Of a DNA stretch of 18,413 nt, positions 7,789 to 16,460 are shown in pieces (the stretch's first letter is position 1; each line of letters opens with the position of its first letter). The notes under the pieces were generated by a model. The model was not told where the DNA came from, did not search any database, and saw nothing but the letters and a program-made list of their open reading frames with translations. Origin of the DNA: an uncultured Eubacteriales bacterium (GTDB lineage: Bacteria; Bacillota; Clostridia; Oscillospirales; Oscillospiraceae); NCBI GenBank assembly GCA_902475435.1, contig CABRZL010000032.1:1-18413 (forward strand). Direction: 5' to 3'. A program made the translations under genes and the position numbers.

Positions 7789-8826
7789 ATGAAAATCATT
7801 GTAGACGCTATGGGCGGGGATAATGCCCCCAAAGCTCCTGTGTTGGGAGCAATTCAGGCGGCCAAGGCTTACGGGGTGGAAATCGTTCTGGTGGGCCAGA
7901 GCGATAGAATTCTAGAATGCTTGAAACAGGAAGGAATTGATACGTTGCCGGCCGGTGTTGAGATTGCCTTTGCGTCTCAGGTGGTCACCATGTGCGACAA
8001 TCCTACCACGGTACTCCATGCATTTAAGGATTCTTCCATGGTGGTAGGTGCTAAATTATTGGGAAGCGGCGGAGACGCTTTCGTGTCGGCCGGAAATACA
8101 GGTGCATTGCTTACTGTGGCAACATTGGTTACAAAGCGTATCAAGGGAATCAAACGGGCGGCTGTCTCGCCGGTGTGCCCGACGGAGCAGGGATCATGTG
8201 TAATTTTGGATGCGGGGGCCAATAACGAGTGTTCCCCGGAATATTTGCTGCAATTTGCATATATGGGTGCGTTCTATGCAGAGAAATATCTTGGAAAAAG
8301 CAAACCGAGAGTGGGGCTTTTAAACAATGGTTTGGAGGAAACCAAAGGGCGGGAACTTCAACGGGATGCTTTTGTATTGCTTAAAGCGGCCGGTAATGCT
8401 GGACATCTGAATTTTATCGGAAATATAGAGGCGCGCCAGGTTCCCCTGGGCGATGCGGACGTTGTGGTCTGTGATGGCTTTTCCGGAAATATTCTTCTTA
8501 AAAGTATAGAAGGAACGGCAATTTTTATGGCGCATCAGCTCAAAGAGATGTTTCAAAAGAATGCTGCCAGCAAATTGGGGTATCTTTTATGCAAAAGTGG
8601 TGTGAACGATTTTAAGAAACTACTGGACTCTCGAGAAGTAGGCGGTTCTATGTTTTTGGGAATTCAAAAGCCTGTGGTGAAAGCACATGGATCATCAGAT
8701 GCTTATGCCATGCAGAATGCAATTCGGCAAGCCAAGATTTGTGTGGAAACTGGTGTGTGCCAAGCTATTGCAGAGAATATGGATAAGATGCTCCTATCGA
8801 AGGCATCGCCAAAAACAGAGGTATGA
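7789..8826 (+). CDS. plsX: Phosphate acyltransferase PlsX
   Basis: Converts acyl-ACP plus phosphate to acyl-phosphate, the donor used by PlsY in the first step of bacterial phospholipid synthesis; it acts at the inner face of the membrane as a peripheral protein. The 345-residue length is normal. The N-terminal signature DAMGGDNAP (6-14) is present, and further family blocks include SAGNTGALL, LLNNGLEETKG and VCDGFSGNILLKS. The ATG at 7789 has AAAGGAG 8 bases upstream; a GTG at 7771 would add six residues and include that ribosome site, so it is rejected. The gene lies 23 bases after trmFO and 13 before rnc. In many Bacillota, fabD, fabG and acpP stand between plsX and rnc; here none of them is present. 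Confidence 0.96.
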   Translation: MKIIVDAMGGDNAPKAPVLGAIQAAKAYGVEIVLVGQSDRILECLKQEGIDTLPAGVEIAFASQVVTMCDNPTTVLHAFKDSSMVVGAKLLGSGGDAFVSAGNTGALLTVATLVTKRIKGIKRAAVSPVCPTEQGSCVILDAGANNECSPEYLLQFAYMGAFYAEKYLGKSKPRVGLLNNGLEETKGRELQRDAFVLLKAAGNAGHLNFIGNIEARQVPLGDADVVVCDGFSGNILLKSIEGTAIFMAHQLKEMFQKNAASKLGYLLCKSGVNDFKKLLDSREVGGSMFLGIQKPVVKAHGSSDAYAMQNAIRQAKICVETGVCQAIAENMDKMLLSKASPKTEV

Positions 8827-8839
8827 GAGGGAGAGAGAC

Positions 8840-9523
8840 GTGTTGCTTTCTGAATTTGAGCAGAGACTGGGATATAGCTTTCAAAATAAGGGACTCCTAG
8901 AAAACGCATTGACCCATAGCTCTTATGCAAATGAACATCGTAGAGAAGGTATCTCCAGCAACGAAAGGTTGGAATTTTTAGGAGATGCCATTTTGGGGCT
9001 GGTGGTAGCAGAACATCTTTATCGTACGCACCCGGATAAGCCGGAGGGAGAGCTCACCAAACTCCGGGCGGAACTGGTTTGTGAAAAATCTCTGGCAGAA
9101 GTGGCTTCTCGTTTGGAATTGGGTAAAATATTGAGGCTGGGACATGGAGAAAGCCACGGAGGAGGAAGTCATCGTCCATCTATGCTGGCCGATGCAGTGG
9201 AAGCTGTACTGGCAGCTTCGTATCTGGACGGTGGAATGGAGATTCCCAAGGGGATTATTTCTCGCTTTATTTTGCAAAGGGAGCCGGCAATCTCGGGGAA
9301 TCAGGATTATAAGACCCGTTTTCAAGAACTGGTACAGCGGAACCGGGATCAGGTTATCCACTATACCCTTCTCAAGGAATCTGGGCCGGACCATCACAAG
9401 ATGTTTACCGTTGAGGTGAGCCTTAATGGAGAGCCAGTAGGGACTGGCAGTGGGAGCAGTAAAAAGCGTGCTGAGCAGGATGCGGCCAGGGAGGCCATTG
9501 CACGGCTTTTTCCAGGACAATAA
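8840..9523 (+). CDS. rnc: Ribonuclease III
   Basis: Cleaves double-stranded RNA, notably the 16S and 23S rRNA precursor stems. The 227-residue protein has an N-terminal endonuclease domain with the signature NERLEFLGDA (41-50) and the acidic catalytic set E45, D49, D118 and E121 (the last two in DAVEAVLAASYLD). A double-stranded RNA-binding domain follows (about 156-226), ending in the typical SGSSKKRAEQDAAREA. I place the start at the GTG at 8840, because GAGGGAG lies 6 bases before it and the family usually begins a few residues before a QRLGYSF-like segment; the next codon, TTG, is a less likely alternative. The open frame extends far back into plsX, but that extension has no family similarity. 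A strong stem-loop follows its stop codon. Confidence 0.97.
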   Translation: MLLSEFEQRLGYSFQNKGLLENALTHSSYANEHRREGISSNERLEFLGDAILGLVVAEHLYRTHPDKPEGELTKLRAELVCEKSLAEVASRLELGKILRLGHGESHGGGSHRPSMLADAVEAVLAASYLDGGMEIPKGIISRFILQREPAISGNQDYKTRFQELVQRNRDQVIHYTLLKESGPDHHKMFTVEVSLNGEPVGTGSGSSKKRAEQDAAREAIARLFPGQ

Positions 9524-9528
9524 AGTGG

Positions 9529-9551
9529 GCAGGCGGCCTAATGCCGCCTGC
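9529..9551 (+). terminator. Stem-loop after rnc: weak terminator or RNA-processing site
   Basis: GCAGGCGGC (9529-9537) and GCCGCCTGC (9543-9551) form a perfect 9-bp stem with a 5-base loop, starting 6 bases after the rnc stop. The tail reads TTGCGCTGCTTTT, so the thymine run is broken and delayed. It may therefore be only a partial terminator, or a hairpin that protects or separates the upstream message. The ribosome site of the next gene starts 14 bases after the stem. Confidence 0.5.
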
Positions 9552-9574
9552 TTGCGCTGCTTTTAGGAGGTATC

Positions 9575-10576
9575 ATGGCGAAGCGACGTATTATTCCCCT
9601 GTTCATTCCACATGTGGGATGTCCCAATGTATGTGTATTTTGCGATCAAGTAAAGATCTCCGGAGCGGATACCCCTGTAACATCAGAAATGGTGGATCAA
9701 CTGATCGAAAAAAATCTTCCCGCTGCGGGCCAGGGGTGTGAGGTGGCCTTTTATGGGGGAAGCTTTACAGCGATGCGTCAGGAAGTGCAACGGGAATTGC
9801 TAGCGGCGGTGCAACCGTATCTAAAAAGCGGAGCTGTGGATTCGATTCGACTGTCCACCCGTCCGGATGCGGTGAATGACGGGATATGTCGGATGTTAAA
9901 GGAGTTCGGGGTTATCACGGTAGAATTGGGTTGCCAGTCCATGGATGATCGAGTTTTGCAGCTATCCCGCCGCGGGCATAAAGCGCAGGATACGATCCGT
10001 GCGGTAGCATGTTTAAAACGATATGGCTTTTCTGTGATTCTCCAGATGATGACAGGGTTGCCGGGAGATACTGGGAGACAATCGCTGGAGACCGCTGAGC
10101 AGATCATTTCCCTTCAACCGGACGGAGTTCGGATTTACCCTACCGTGGTACTGCGGGGAACTGCTTTGGAAGAAATGATGCGGGGGGGACGTTATCGTCC
10201 GCAAACAGTGGAAGAAGCAGTGGGGCTGTGTGCTGCTTTGTACGAGCGTTTTTTGGCCGAAAATATTCCGGTGATTCGTGTGGGGTTAAATCCAACGGAA
10301 GAATTGTCCCAGGGGGAAGCGGTAGCTGGGGCCTATCACCCGGCGCTGGGCGAATTGGTTTTATCGGAACTGTATCTTCAGCGGGCCAGGACGCTTCTGC
10401 AAAAGGAACCGTTGGAGCGAGAGGCTGTTTTTGTGGTTCATCCCAAACGTGTTTCCATAATGGTGGGGCAAAAGCGGAGAAACATAGGAACCCTGCGAAA
10501 AGAATTTGGCCTGAAAAGCATCAAAGTTCGGCCGGAGGCACAGGAACTGTGGGGAATTTTCTTGAAAAAAACTTGA
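9575..10576 (+). CDS. Radical SAM protein, YhcC/Elp3-like group, without acetyltransferase domain
   Basis: A radical SAM enzyme of unknown substrate. The [4Fe-4S]/SAM-binding cysteines C16, C20 and C23 lie in HVGCPNVCVFCDQ, near the N-terminus as in the Elp3/YhcC group. Further radical SAM blocks are FYGGSFTAM, LSTRPDAV, VELGCQSMDD, LQMMTGLPGDT and VRIYPTVVLRGT. At 333 residues it lacks the C-terminal GNAT domain that Elp3 uses for tRNA wobble-uridine modification, so it should not be called Elp3. The last part (about 287-325), with HPKRVSIMVGQKRRNIGTL, looks KH-like, which hints at nucleic-acid binding; this is inference. The ATG has AGGAGG 4 bases upstream. It sits between rnc and smc, a frequent place for this family in Clostridia. 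Radical SAM membership is certain, function is not. Confidence 0.9.
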   Translation: MAKRRIIPLFIPHVGCPNVCVFCDQVKISGADTPVTSEMVDQLIEKNLPAAGQGCEVAFYGGSFTAMRQEVQRELLAAVQPYLKSGAVDSIRLSTRPDAVNDGICRMLKEFGVITVELGCQSMDDRVLQLSRRGHKAQDTIRAVACLKRYGFSVILQMMTGLPGDTGRQSLETAEQIISLQPDGVRIYPTVVLRGTALEEMMRGGRYRPQTVEEAVGLCAALYERFLAENIPVIRVGLNPTEELSQGEAVAGAYHPALGELVLSELYLQRARTLLQKEPLEREAVFVVHPKRVSIMVGQKRRNIGTLRKEFGLKSIKVRPEAQELWGIFLKKT

Positions 10577-10590
10577 ATTTTTGATATTAT
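10562..10590 (+). promoter_or_regulatory. Sigma-A promoter with extended -10, driving smc-ftsY
   Basis: TTGAAA (10562-10567) and TATTAT (10585-10590) each match consensus at 5 of 6 positions and are 17 bases apart. The -10 is preceded by TGA (10582-10584), giving the extended -10 TGn motif. An overlapping perfect TATAAT occurs at 10588-10593, but its spacing to TTGAAA would be 20 bases. The -35 lies inside the final codons of the radical SAM gene (stop 10574-10576). RNA would start near 10597, about 26 bases before the smc GTG. Confidence 0.7.
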
Positions 10591-10622
10591 AATTAAATTA
10601 GACAAGTTTATGAGGTGAAGCT

Positions 10623-13600
10623 GTGTATTTAAAGGCAATTGAGATTCAAGGCTTCAAATCCTTTCCGGATAAAACCGTGTTGACGTTTGGCAGCGATATT
10701 ACTGCGATTGTAGGTCCCAATGGAAGCGGAAAGTCGAATATTTCCGATGCCATTCGTTGGGTTATGGGAGAGATGAGCTCCAAGGCGCTGCGCGGCAATA
10801 AAATGGAAGATGTTATTTTTGGTGGTACGCTCAAGCGGCCCCAGGTGGGATTTGCGGAGGTGTCCCTGGTACTGGATAATTCCGAGCATATTTTTGATTT
10901 TGAGGGAGCCGAAATCATGGTGACCCGTCGGTATTACCGTTCTGGGGAAAGTGAGTATTATATCAATCGCCAGTCCGCAAGGCTGAAGGATATCAACGAA
11001 TTGTTTATGGATACAGGTCTGGGGAAAGAGGGATACAGCAATATTGGGCAGGGACGGATTGATGAGATCCTATCGGCTAAATCCACAGACCGCCGGGAGA
11101 TTTTTGAAGAAGCTGCGGGAATTTCTAAATATCGACATCGAAAAGAAGATACGGAACGCAAGTTGCAGCAGACCCAGGATAATCTTCTGCGTATTAACGA
11201 TAAAATTTCCGAATTGGAGCTTCAGGTGAATCCTTTGCGGGAACAAGCTGAGAAGGCGAAAAAGTATTTGGTGTTTCGAGATGAGCTGCGTGGTTTGGAG
11301 GTCACTGTATGGCTTTCCCAGTTGGAAAAGCTCTCGGAGACGGCAAAGAAAGCCGAAGCCGATTATGCATCTGCAAAGTTCCTTTTGGAACAGGGGAAGG
11401 GGGATTTGGAGACCCTTTACCAGAAAGCTGAGGCGCTTTCGGCAACGCTTCGGAATATGGACGTAGAGGCGGAACGTTTTCGGCAAAAGATTTCTGAAAT
11501 TGAGGGAGCAACAGCGGAAAAAAACAGTCAATGCGCGGTGTTAGACGCACGTCGTCAGGGCAATGAGGGCAACATCCGCAGACTTCGGCAGGAGTTGGAT
11601 GCACAGGAGGGACGCAGCGGGGATCTCCAGGAACAAATCGCAGCCAGGCAGCGGCGGCTGCGTGAGATTGAACAGGAAATCAAAACGCAAGATGCGATTT
11701 GGCAAGAAAAACAGCGAAATATGGATATCCTCCGGTTGGACCAGAGCAAACAAAGCGATGCTGTTACATTGCTCCGGCAGCGTCAGTTGGTATTGCAGCA
11801 GCAGGGGGTGGAGCTTCGCTCTGGCCTTACAGCCAACGATTCCGATGCACAGAAGCTGTCCGACCGGCGGAATGAGGTGGAAAAGAATCGGACGGAAGCA
11901 GAGGAAAAACTGAGGCGCACACAGGCAGAGCAGCAAAGCTGTGAAGAATCGCTGGTCCGGTGGAGGGAAAAAACGCAAGCGCTAAAAAATGCCATTAGTG
12001 GCTATGAGCTTCGCGCGCAGGGACGCATAAGAAAGCGTAAAGCTTTGGAGGAGAACGTATCTGCGTTAAAAATTCAACGGGACACCCTAACTTCACGTAT
12101 TCGAATGTATCAGGAGATGGAGCAGGGATATGAGGGATATTCCAAAGCCACCCGTATTGTAATGCAGGAGGCCAACAAAGGGAATCTTCGACATGTTCAT
12201 GGACCTGTGTCTAAGCTGATTCAGACCGAAGATGCCTATACGGTGGCCATTGAAACGGCATTGGGATCCTCCATGCAGTCGATCGTAGTGGATACGGAGC
12301 AGGACGGCAAGGCGGCAATCACGCTCCTGCGGCGTCGTGAGGGAGGACGAGCGACTTTTTTGCCCATCTCTGTGATTCGTGGACGCCGACTGTCGGAAAA
12401 CGGATTTGAACAGGAAGATGGCTTTGTAGGGATAGCTTCGGATTTGATTTCCTATGATAAACGCTATCGGGAGATCATGGAAAGTCTTCTAGGGCGAACC
12501 GTCGTGGCCGAGGATATGGATGCGGCAATTGCCATTGCCGGTCATCATGGACATCGGTTCCGTATTGTGACATTGGATGGCCAGGTGCTCAATGCAGGTG
12601 GATCTATGACGGGCGGATCGACGGCTAAGAGTTCAGGTGTGCTGACTAGAGCCAATGAGCTCCAGAGAATGATAAAGCAGTCCACAGAATTGGAGCAGCA
12701 GCTAAAGGAAACCAGCAGCCAGCTTCAAGAGGCTGCCCGCGCTGCAGCTCAGGCGGAAGCAGAAATTGCGGAGAGTCAGAATCAACTGCGGCATGCAGAG
12801 GATGAGGCATTGCGTCTTTCTCAGCAACAGGAACATTTTGCGATATTACTTGGGACGCTGCGGGAAACAATCGACGCGGCCCAGCGGGAGTATGATACAG
12901 TGACGAAGTTGCTCTCCGGTGGGGAAGAGCAGAAAAGACATTTGCTGGAGAAGTCGCAGAATTGTGATCGACAGGCAGAGCAAATGGAGAAAGAAATTTT
13001 GGCTGCTCAATCGCGCCTTGATCAACTGAGTGCAGAAATTACAGATGTTGAGCAGGAGATGCATCAGATAGAAATGAAAAAATCTGCATTATCTGCGGAG
13101 AATGCCACAGCGGTCAGCAGCCGGGAGCAGCTTCAGCAGCTGGCAGAGGCTCTCAGTGGAGATAGGGAGCAGCGATTGAATCTGATTTCGGAGCATGAGG
13201 CGGAAAATCAGCAGTTAGCCGAAGAGATCACCGCGTGTAAACAAGCGGCTGAGGAACTTGAGAAACAAGTAGCAATACAGCGGCAGCAGCTTCAGGAGAC
13301 GTCGTCTAGGCGTATGGCGGTGGAAGCGCAGAAAACTGCCACCGAGAAAGATGTGCAGCAAAAGAACCGGGAGCTTATGGATATGGAGCGAGAGTGCGCT
13401 CGTCTGGAGCAGAAAAAGGCAACAACGCAGATGGAGGAAAAACAAATTCTTGATAAGCTCTGGGACAACTATGAACTCACCAATTCCACGGCTCAGCTGG
13501 CAAAGGTGGAGATTGAAAGCGTTTCGTCAGCACAGAAACGGATTGGAGAGCTCAGACGGAAGATGAATGCACTGGGACATCCCAACTTAGGCGCAATTGA

Positions 13601-14192
13601 AGAATTTCAGCGGGTTAACGAACGCTATGAATATCTTACTGATCAGCGGGACGATGTGGAAACCAGTCAGAAAGAACTTCAAAAGATTGTAAATGATATT
13701 ACTGGGGAAATGACGGAAATATTTAAGTCTGAATTTCAGAAAATCAATGAGTATTTTGGCCAGACTTTCACGGAAATGTTTGGCGGAGGAAAAGCGAGTC
13801 TCCAATTGGAAGATGAAGAAGACGTGCTGTCTTGTGGGATTGAAATTAAGGTTCAGCCTCCTGGTAAGCAGGTAAAAACGATTATGCTGCTTTCAGGTGG
13901 AGAAAAAGCGTTTGTGGCGATTGCGCTCTATTTTGCCATTATGAAAGTACGGCCGACGCCATTTTGCATGCTTGACGAAATTGATGCGGCGCTGGATGAT
14001 CGAAATGTGGCAAGATTTGCGGCATATCTCAGGAACCTCAGCGGTCGAACCCAATTTATTGTCATTACCCACCGTCGCGGTACGATGGAAGCGGCCGACG
14101 TGCTCTATGGTGTCACGATGCAGGAGCAGGGAGTGTCCAAAATTTTGTCTGTGGATATCAACCAGGTGGCAAAGGAGCTTAATATCACATAA
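10623..14192 (+). CDS. smc: Chromosome partition protein SMC
   Basis: ATPase that folds and segregates the chromosome together with ScpA and ScpB, which are not in this window. The 1189-residue protein has the full SMC plan. The N-terminal ATPase half has Walker A GPNGSGKS at 31-38. The first coiled-coil arm is about 168-500. The hinge is about 503-675, with the glycine-rich NAGGSMTGGST (657-667). The second coiled-coil arm is about 680-1030. The C-terminal ATPase half has signature LSGGEK at 1090-1095 and Walker B with D1118 and E1119. The start is GTG at 10623, with GAGGTG 5 bases upstream, giving the family-typical MYLKAIEIQGFKSFPDKT. Length is usual for bacterial SMC. It has its own promoter at 10562-10590 and is followed by ftsY, as in many Bacillota. 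Confidence 0.99.
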   Translation: MYLKAIEIQGFKSFPDKTVLTFGSDITAIVGPNGSGKSNISDAIRWVMGEMSSKALRGNKMEDVIFGGTLKRPQVGFAEVSLVLDNSEHIFDFEGAEIMVTRRYYRSGESEYYINRQSARLKDINELFMDTGLGKEGYSNIGQGRIDEILSAKSTDRREIFEEAAGISKYRHRKEDTERKLQQTQDNLLRINDKISELELQVNPLREQAEKAKKYLVFRDELRGLEVTVWLSQLEKLSETAKKAEADYASAKFLLEQGKGDLETLYQKAEALSATLRNMDVEAERFRQKISEIEGATAEKNSQCAVLDARRQGNEGNIRRLRQELDAQEGRSGDLQEQIAARQRRLREIEQEIKTQDAIWQEKQRNMDILRLDQSKQSDAVTLLRQRQLVLQQQGVELRSGLTANDSDAQKLSDRRNEVEKNRTEAEEKLRRTQAEQQSCEESLVRWREKTQALKNAISGYELRAQGRIRKRKALEENVSALKIQRDTLTSRIRMYQEMEQGYEGYSKATRIVMQEANKGNLRHVHGPVSKLIQTEDAYTVAIETALGSSMQSIVVDTEQDGKAAITLLRRREGGRATFLPISVIRGRRLSENGFEQEDGFVGIASDLISYDKRYREIMESLLGRTVVAEDMDAAIAIAGHHGHRFRIVTLDGQVLNAGGSMTGGSTAKSSGVLTRANELQRMIKQSTELEQQLKETSSQLQEAARAAAQAEAEIAESQNQLRHAEDEALRLSQQQEHFAILLGTLRETIDAAQREYDTVTKLLSGGEEQKRHLLEKSQNCDRQAEQMEKEILAAQSRLDQLSAEITDVEQEMHQIEMKKSALSAENATAVSSREQLQQLAEALSGDREQRLNLISEHEAENQQLAEEITACKQAAEELEKQVAIQRQQLQETSSRRMAVEAQKTATEKDVQQKNRELMDMERECARLEQKKATTQMEEKQILDKLWDNYELTNSTAQLAKVEIESVSSAQKRIGELRRKMNALGHPNLGAIEEFQRVNERYEYLTDQRDDVETSQKELQKIVNDITGEMTEIFKSEFQKINEYFGQTFTEMFGGGKASLQLEDEEDVLSCGIEIKVQPPGKQVKTIMLLSGGEKAFVAIALYFAIMKVRPTPFCMLDEIDAALDDRNVARFAAYLRNLSGRTQFIVITHRRGTMEAADVLYGVTMQEQGVSKILSVDINQVAKELNIT

Positions 14193-14231
14193 TTACCCCG
14201 GCATCTCCGGGCGAATAGTGGAGGAATCAAC

Positions 14232-15137
14232 ATGGGATTCTTTGATAAGATTAAGGCGGGGCTTACCAAGACCCGCCAGGCTATGCAGAGCACCATAGGT
14301 GGAATTTTTGCAGGATTCCACGGTATCGATGATGATTTTTACGATGAACTGGAAGAAAGTCTGATTCTGGCCGATCTGGGAGTCGATACGGCTGTTGGAG
14401 CTGTGGAACAGCTCCGGAATAAAGTCAATATGGAACATCTGAAGAGCGCGGAAGAGGTGCGGGAAGCGCTGAAAGAAATTTTGGTGGAGATGCTCAACGT
14501 AGGAGACTCCACTCTGCAAATAGGGACACAGCCATCCGTTATCCTGGTCATTGGTGTAAATGGCGTCGGGAAAACCACAACCATTGGGAAACTATCTCAT
14601 CAGTTGAAACAGGGAGGGAAGAAAGTTCTGCTTTGCGCTGCGGATACGTTCCGGGCGGCGGCAGCCGATCAGCTGGAGATTTGGTCAGAACGTGCCGGTG
14701 TAGATATTATCCGTCAGCATGAAGGGGCAGACCCTGCATCAGTGGTGTTTGATGCGATTTCTGCGGCCAAAGCCCGGCATTCTGATGTGATTTTGTGCGA
14801 TACGGCGGGAAGACTGCACAATAAACAGAACCTTATGAATGAACTGGGGAAGATCTCCAGAATCATTGACCGGGAATTGCCGGATGCCGATAAAGAGGTG
14901 CTGTTGGTGTTGGATGGTACGACCGGACAGAACGGTCTGATGCAGGCAAAACAATTTTCAGAAATAGCAGGTGTTACCGGTATGGTGCTAACAAAACTGG
15001 ATGGTACCGCAAAAGGCGGTATTGTGATCGCTGTAGCGGATTCTCTGAAAATACCTGTAAAATATATTGGAGTAGGAGAGGGAATTGACGATTTGATGCC
15101 CTTTGATGCCAGAAGCTTTGTGGATGCGTTAATTTAA
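14232..15137 (+). CDS. ftsY: Signal recognition particle receptor FtsY
   Basis: Membrane-associated SRP GTPase that docks Ffh-ribosome complexes at the translocon for co-translational insertion of membrane proteins. The 301-residue protein is a compact form: a short N-terminal segment (MGFFDKIKAGLTKTRQ), probably amphipathic for membrane contact, then the NG domain without the long acidic A domain of E. coli FtsY. GTPase motifs are G1 GVNGVGKTT (108-116), the ADTFRAAAADQL block, G3 DTAGR (190-194), and G4 TKLD (254-257) followed by GTAKGG. The ATG has GGAGGA 6 bases upstream. It lies 39 bases after smc, with only a small 5-bp hairpin between them, so it probably shares the smc transcript. Confidence 0.98.
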   Translation: MGFFDKIKAGLTKTRQAMQSTIGGIFAGFHGIDDDFYDELEESLILADLGVDTAVGAVEQLRNKVNMEHLKSAEEVREALKEILVEMLNVGDSTLQIGTQPSVILVIGVNGVGKTTTIGKLSHQLKQGGKKVLLCAADTFRAAAADQLEIWSERAGVDIIRQHEGADPASVVFDAISAAKARHSDVILCDTAGRLHNKQNLMNELGKISRIIDRELPDADKEVLLVLDGTTGQNGLMQAKQFSEIAGVTGMVLTKLDGTAKGGIVIAVADSLKIPVKYIGVGEGIDDLMPFDARSFVDALI

Positions 15138-15149
15138 GGAGTGGAAAAT

Positions 15150-15869
15150 ATGGAAAGAATAGATGGAAGATCGTTGGATGAACTCCGTTCGGTGGAGATG
15201 CTTCCGGGATTTACGAAATTTGCGGAGGGAAGCTGTCTGATTTCCTGCGGAGATACGATGGTGCTATGCAATGCGTCTGTAGAGGATAAGGTACCACCGC
15301 ATGTTTCTTCCGGAGGATGGATTACAGCTGAATATTCCATGCTTCCACGTGCGAATCGGGAGAGAAGCCGTCGAGATATCAGTAAATTGAAACTCAGTTC
15401 CAGAAGCGCGGAAATCCAACGGCTGATTGGGAGAAGCCTCCGAAGTGCCGTGGATTTAGAGAAACTGGGACCCATCAGCATCACACTGGATTGTGATGTG
15501 CTGCAAGGGGACGGCGGCACTCGAACAGCCTCTGTTACTGGAGGATTTGTGGCGTTGGTGCTGTGCTTCCGAAGATTGATTAAGCAGGGGAAGCTTCAGG
15601 AAATGCCTGTTCGAACCTTTGTTTCCGGCGTCTCCGCTGGAATTGTAGATGGTACACCGATGTTGGATCTTCAGTATTCGGAGGATTCCAAGGCGGATGT
15701 GGATTTAAACTGTATCATGGATGGAAACGGCGATATCATTGAACTCCAAGCGACTGGAGAAGGGCGGCCCTTTACGATAGATGAACAACAGAAGTTGATC
15801 ACATTGTGCAAGAGAGGAAATGAGCTGTTGCAGCAGAAGCAAAAAGAGATCTTGGGGGAACTTTTATGA
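15150..15869 (+). CDS. rph: Ribonuclease PH
   Basis: Phosphate-dependent 3'-to-5' exoribonuclease that trims tRNA and other RNA 3' ends; it works as a hexamer. The 239-residue protein contains the phosphate-binding GDGGTRTA block (R125). The acidic active-site stretch LDLQYSEDSKADVDLN carries D179 and D185. VSAGIVDG precedes it. The ATG at 15150 is chosen because AAGGAG lies 8 bases before it and MERIDGRSLDELR is the usual family start; the GTG at 15141 overlaps that ribosome site and would add three residues. The gene starts 12 bases after ftsY, and its stop overlaps the rdgB start (ATGA). The rph-rdgB pair is a common Bacillota arrangement. Confidence 0.98.
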   Translation: MERIDGRSLDELRSVEMLPGFTKFAEGSCLISCGDTMVLCNASVEDKVPPHVSSGGWITAEYSMLPRANRERSRRDISKLKLSSRSAEIQRLIGRSLRSAVDLEKLGPISITLDCDVLQGDGGTRTASVTGGFVALVLCFRRLIKQGKLQEMPVRTFVSGVSAGIVDGTPMLDLQYSEDSKADVDLNCIMDGNGDIIELQATGEGRPFTIDEQQKLITLCKRGNELLQQKQKEILGELL

Positions 15870-16459
15870 AAGTGGTGCTGGCCAGCAACAATCAAAACAA
15901 AATTCGAGAAATGAAAGCCATTTTGTCACCGCTGGGGTGGGAGATCCTGAGCCAAAAGGAAGCGGGCGTTCATGTGGAACCAGAGGAAAATGGATCAACC
16001 TTCGAAGAAAATTCCAAAATTAAAGCGACCGCGGTTATGGAAGCCGCGAAACTTCCCGCCATTGCAGATGATTCCGGTGTGGAGGTAGACGCGCTGGATG
16101 GCGCGCCGGGAGTGTATTCGGCTCGGTATGGCGGAGATGCTTGCGCCGACGACAAAGCAAGGAACCAGTTGCTGATTCATAATATGGAAGAAATACCTGA
16201 TGGCCAGCGCACCGGACGATTTGTTTCTGTGATTACCATGGTTTGGCCAAATGGCAGAGTGATTTCTGCCCGGGGAGAGCTGGAAGGAGAAATTCTCCGT
16301 CAGGAGATCGGTCAAGGCGGCTTTGGCTATGATCCGCTGTTTTATATTCCATCGGAAGGCTGTACGATGGCGGAATTGTCTGAAGAACGTAAAAATAAGA
16401 TTTCACATCGGGCCATAGCGCTTCAGAAGTTTGTACAAAAATTAAATGAGGAGAAATGA
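15866..16459 (+). CDS. rdgB: XTP/dITP diphosphatase (RdgB/HAM1 family)
   Basis: Hydrolyses non-canonical purine triphosphates (dITP, XTP, ITP) to monophosphates, keeping deaminated bases out of DNA and RNA. The 197-residue length is typical. The N-terminal substrate motif ASNNQNKIREM (6-16) is present. The central metal/catalytic IADDSGVEVDAL has D68 and D69. The GGFGYDPLF block falls at 151-159, and ISHRAIAL near the C-terminus is the family's base-recognition segment. The start ATG overlaps the rph stop by 4 bases, pointing to coupled translation. Its own last codons carry the ribosome binding site of yhbY, which begins one base after this stop. Confidence 0.97.
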   Translation: MKVVLASNNQNKIREMKAILSPLGWEILSQKEAGVHVEPEENGSTFEENSKIKATAVMEAAKLPAIADDSGVEVDALDGAPGVYSARYGGDACADDKARNQLLIHNMEEIPDGQRTGRFVSVITMVWPNGRVISARGELEGEILRQEIGQGGFGYDPLFYIPSEGCTMAELSEERKNKISHRAIALQKFVQKLNEEK

Positions 16460-16460
16460 T

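Noticed and set aside
8687..8839. Upstream extension of the rnc frame into plsX
   Set aside because: It would overlap plsX by more than 130 bases and adds no RNase III similarity; the GTG at 8840 has a good ribosome site.
9575..10576. Calling the radical SAM protein Elp3
   Set aside because: The CxxxCxxC region resembles Elp3, but the protein is far shorter and lacks the GNAT domain needed for Elp3 chemistry.
14197..14211. CCCGG/CCGGG hairpin between smc and ftsY
   Set aside because: A 5-bp stem without a thymine tract; too weak for termination, and the two genes are probably co-transcribed.
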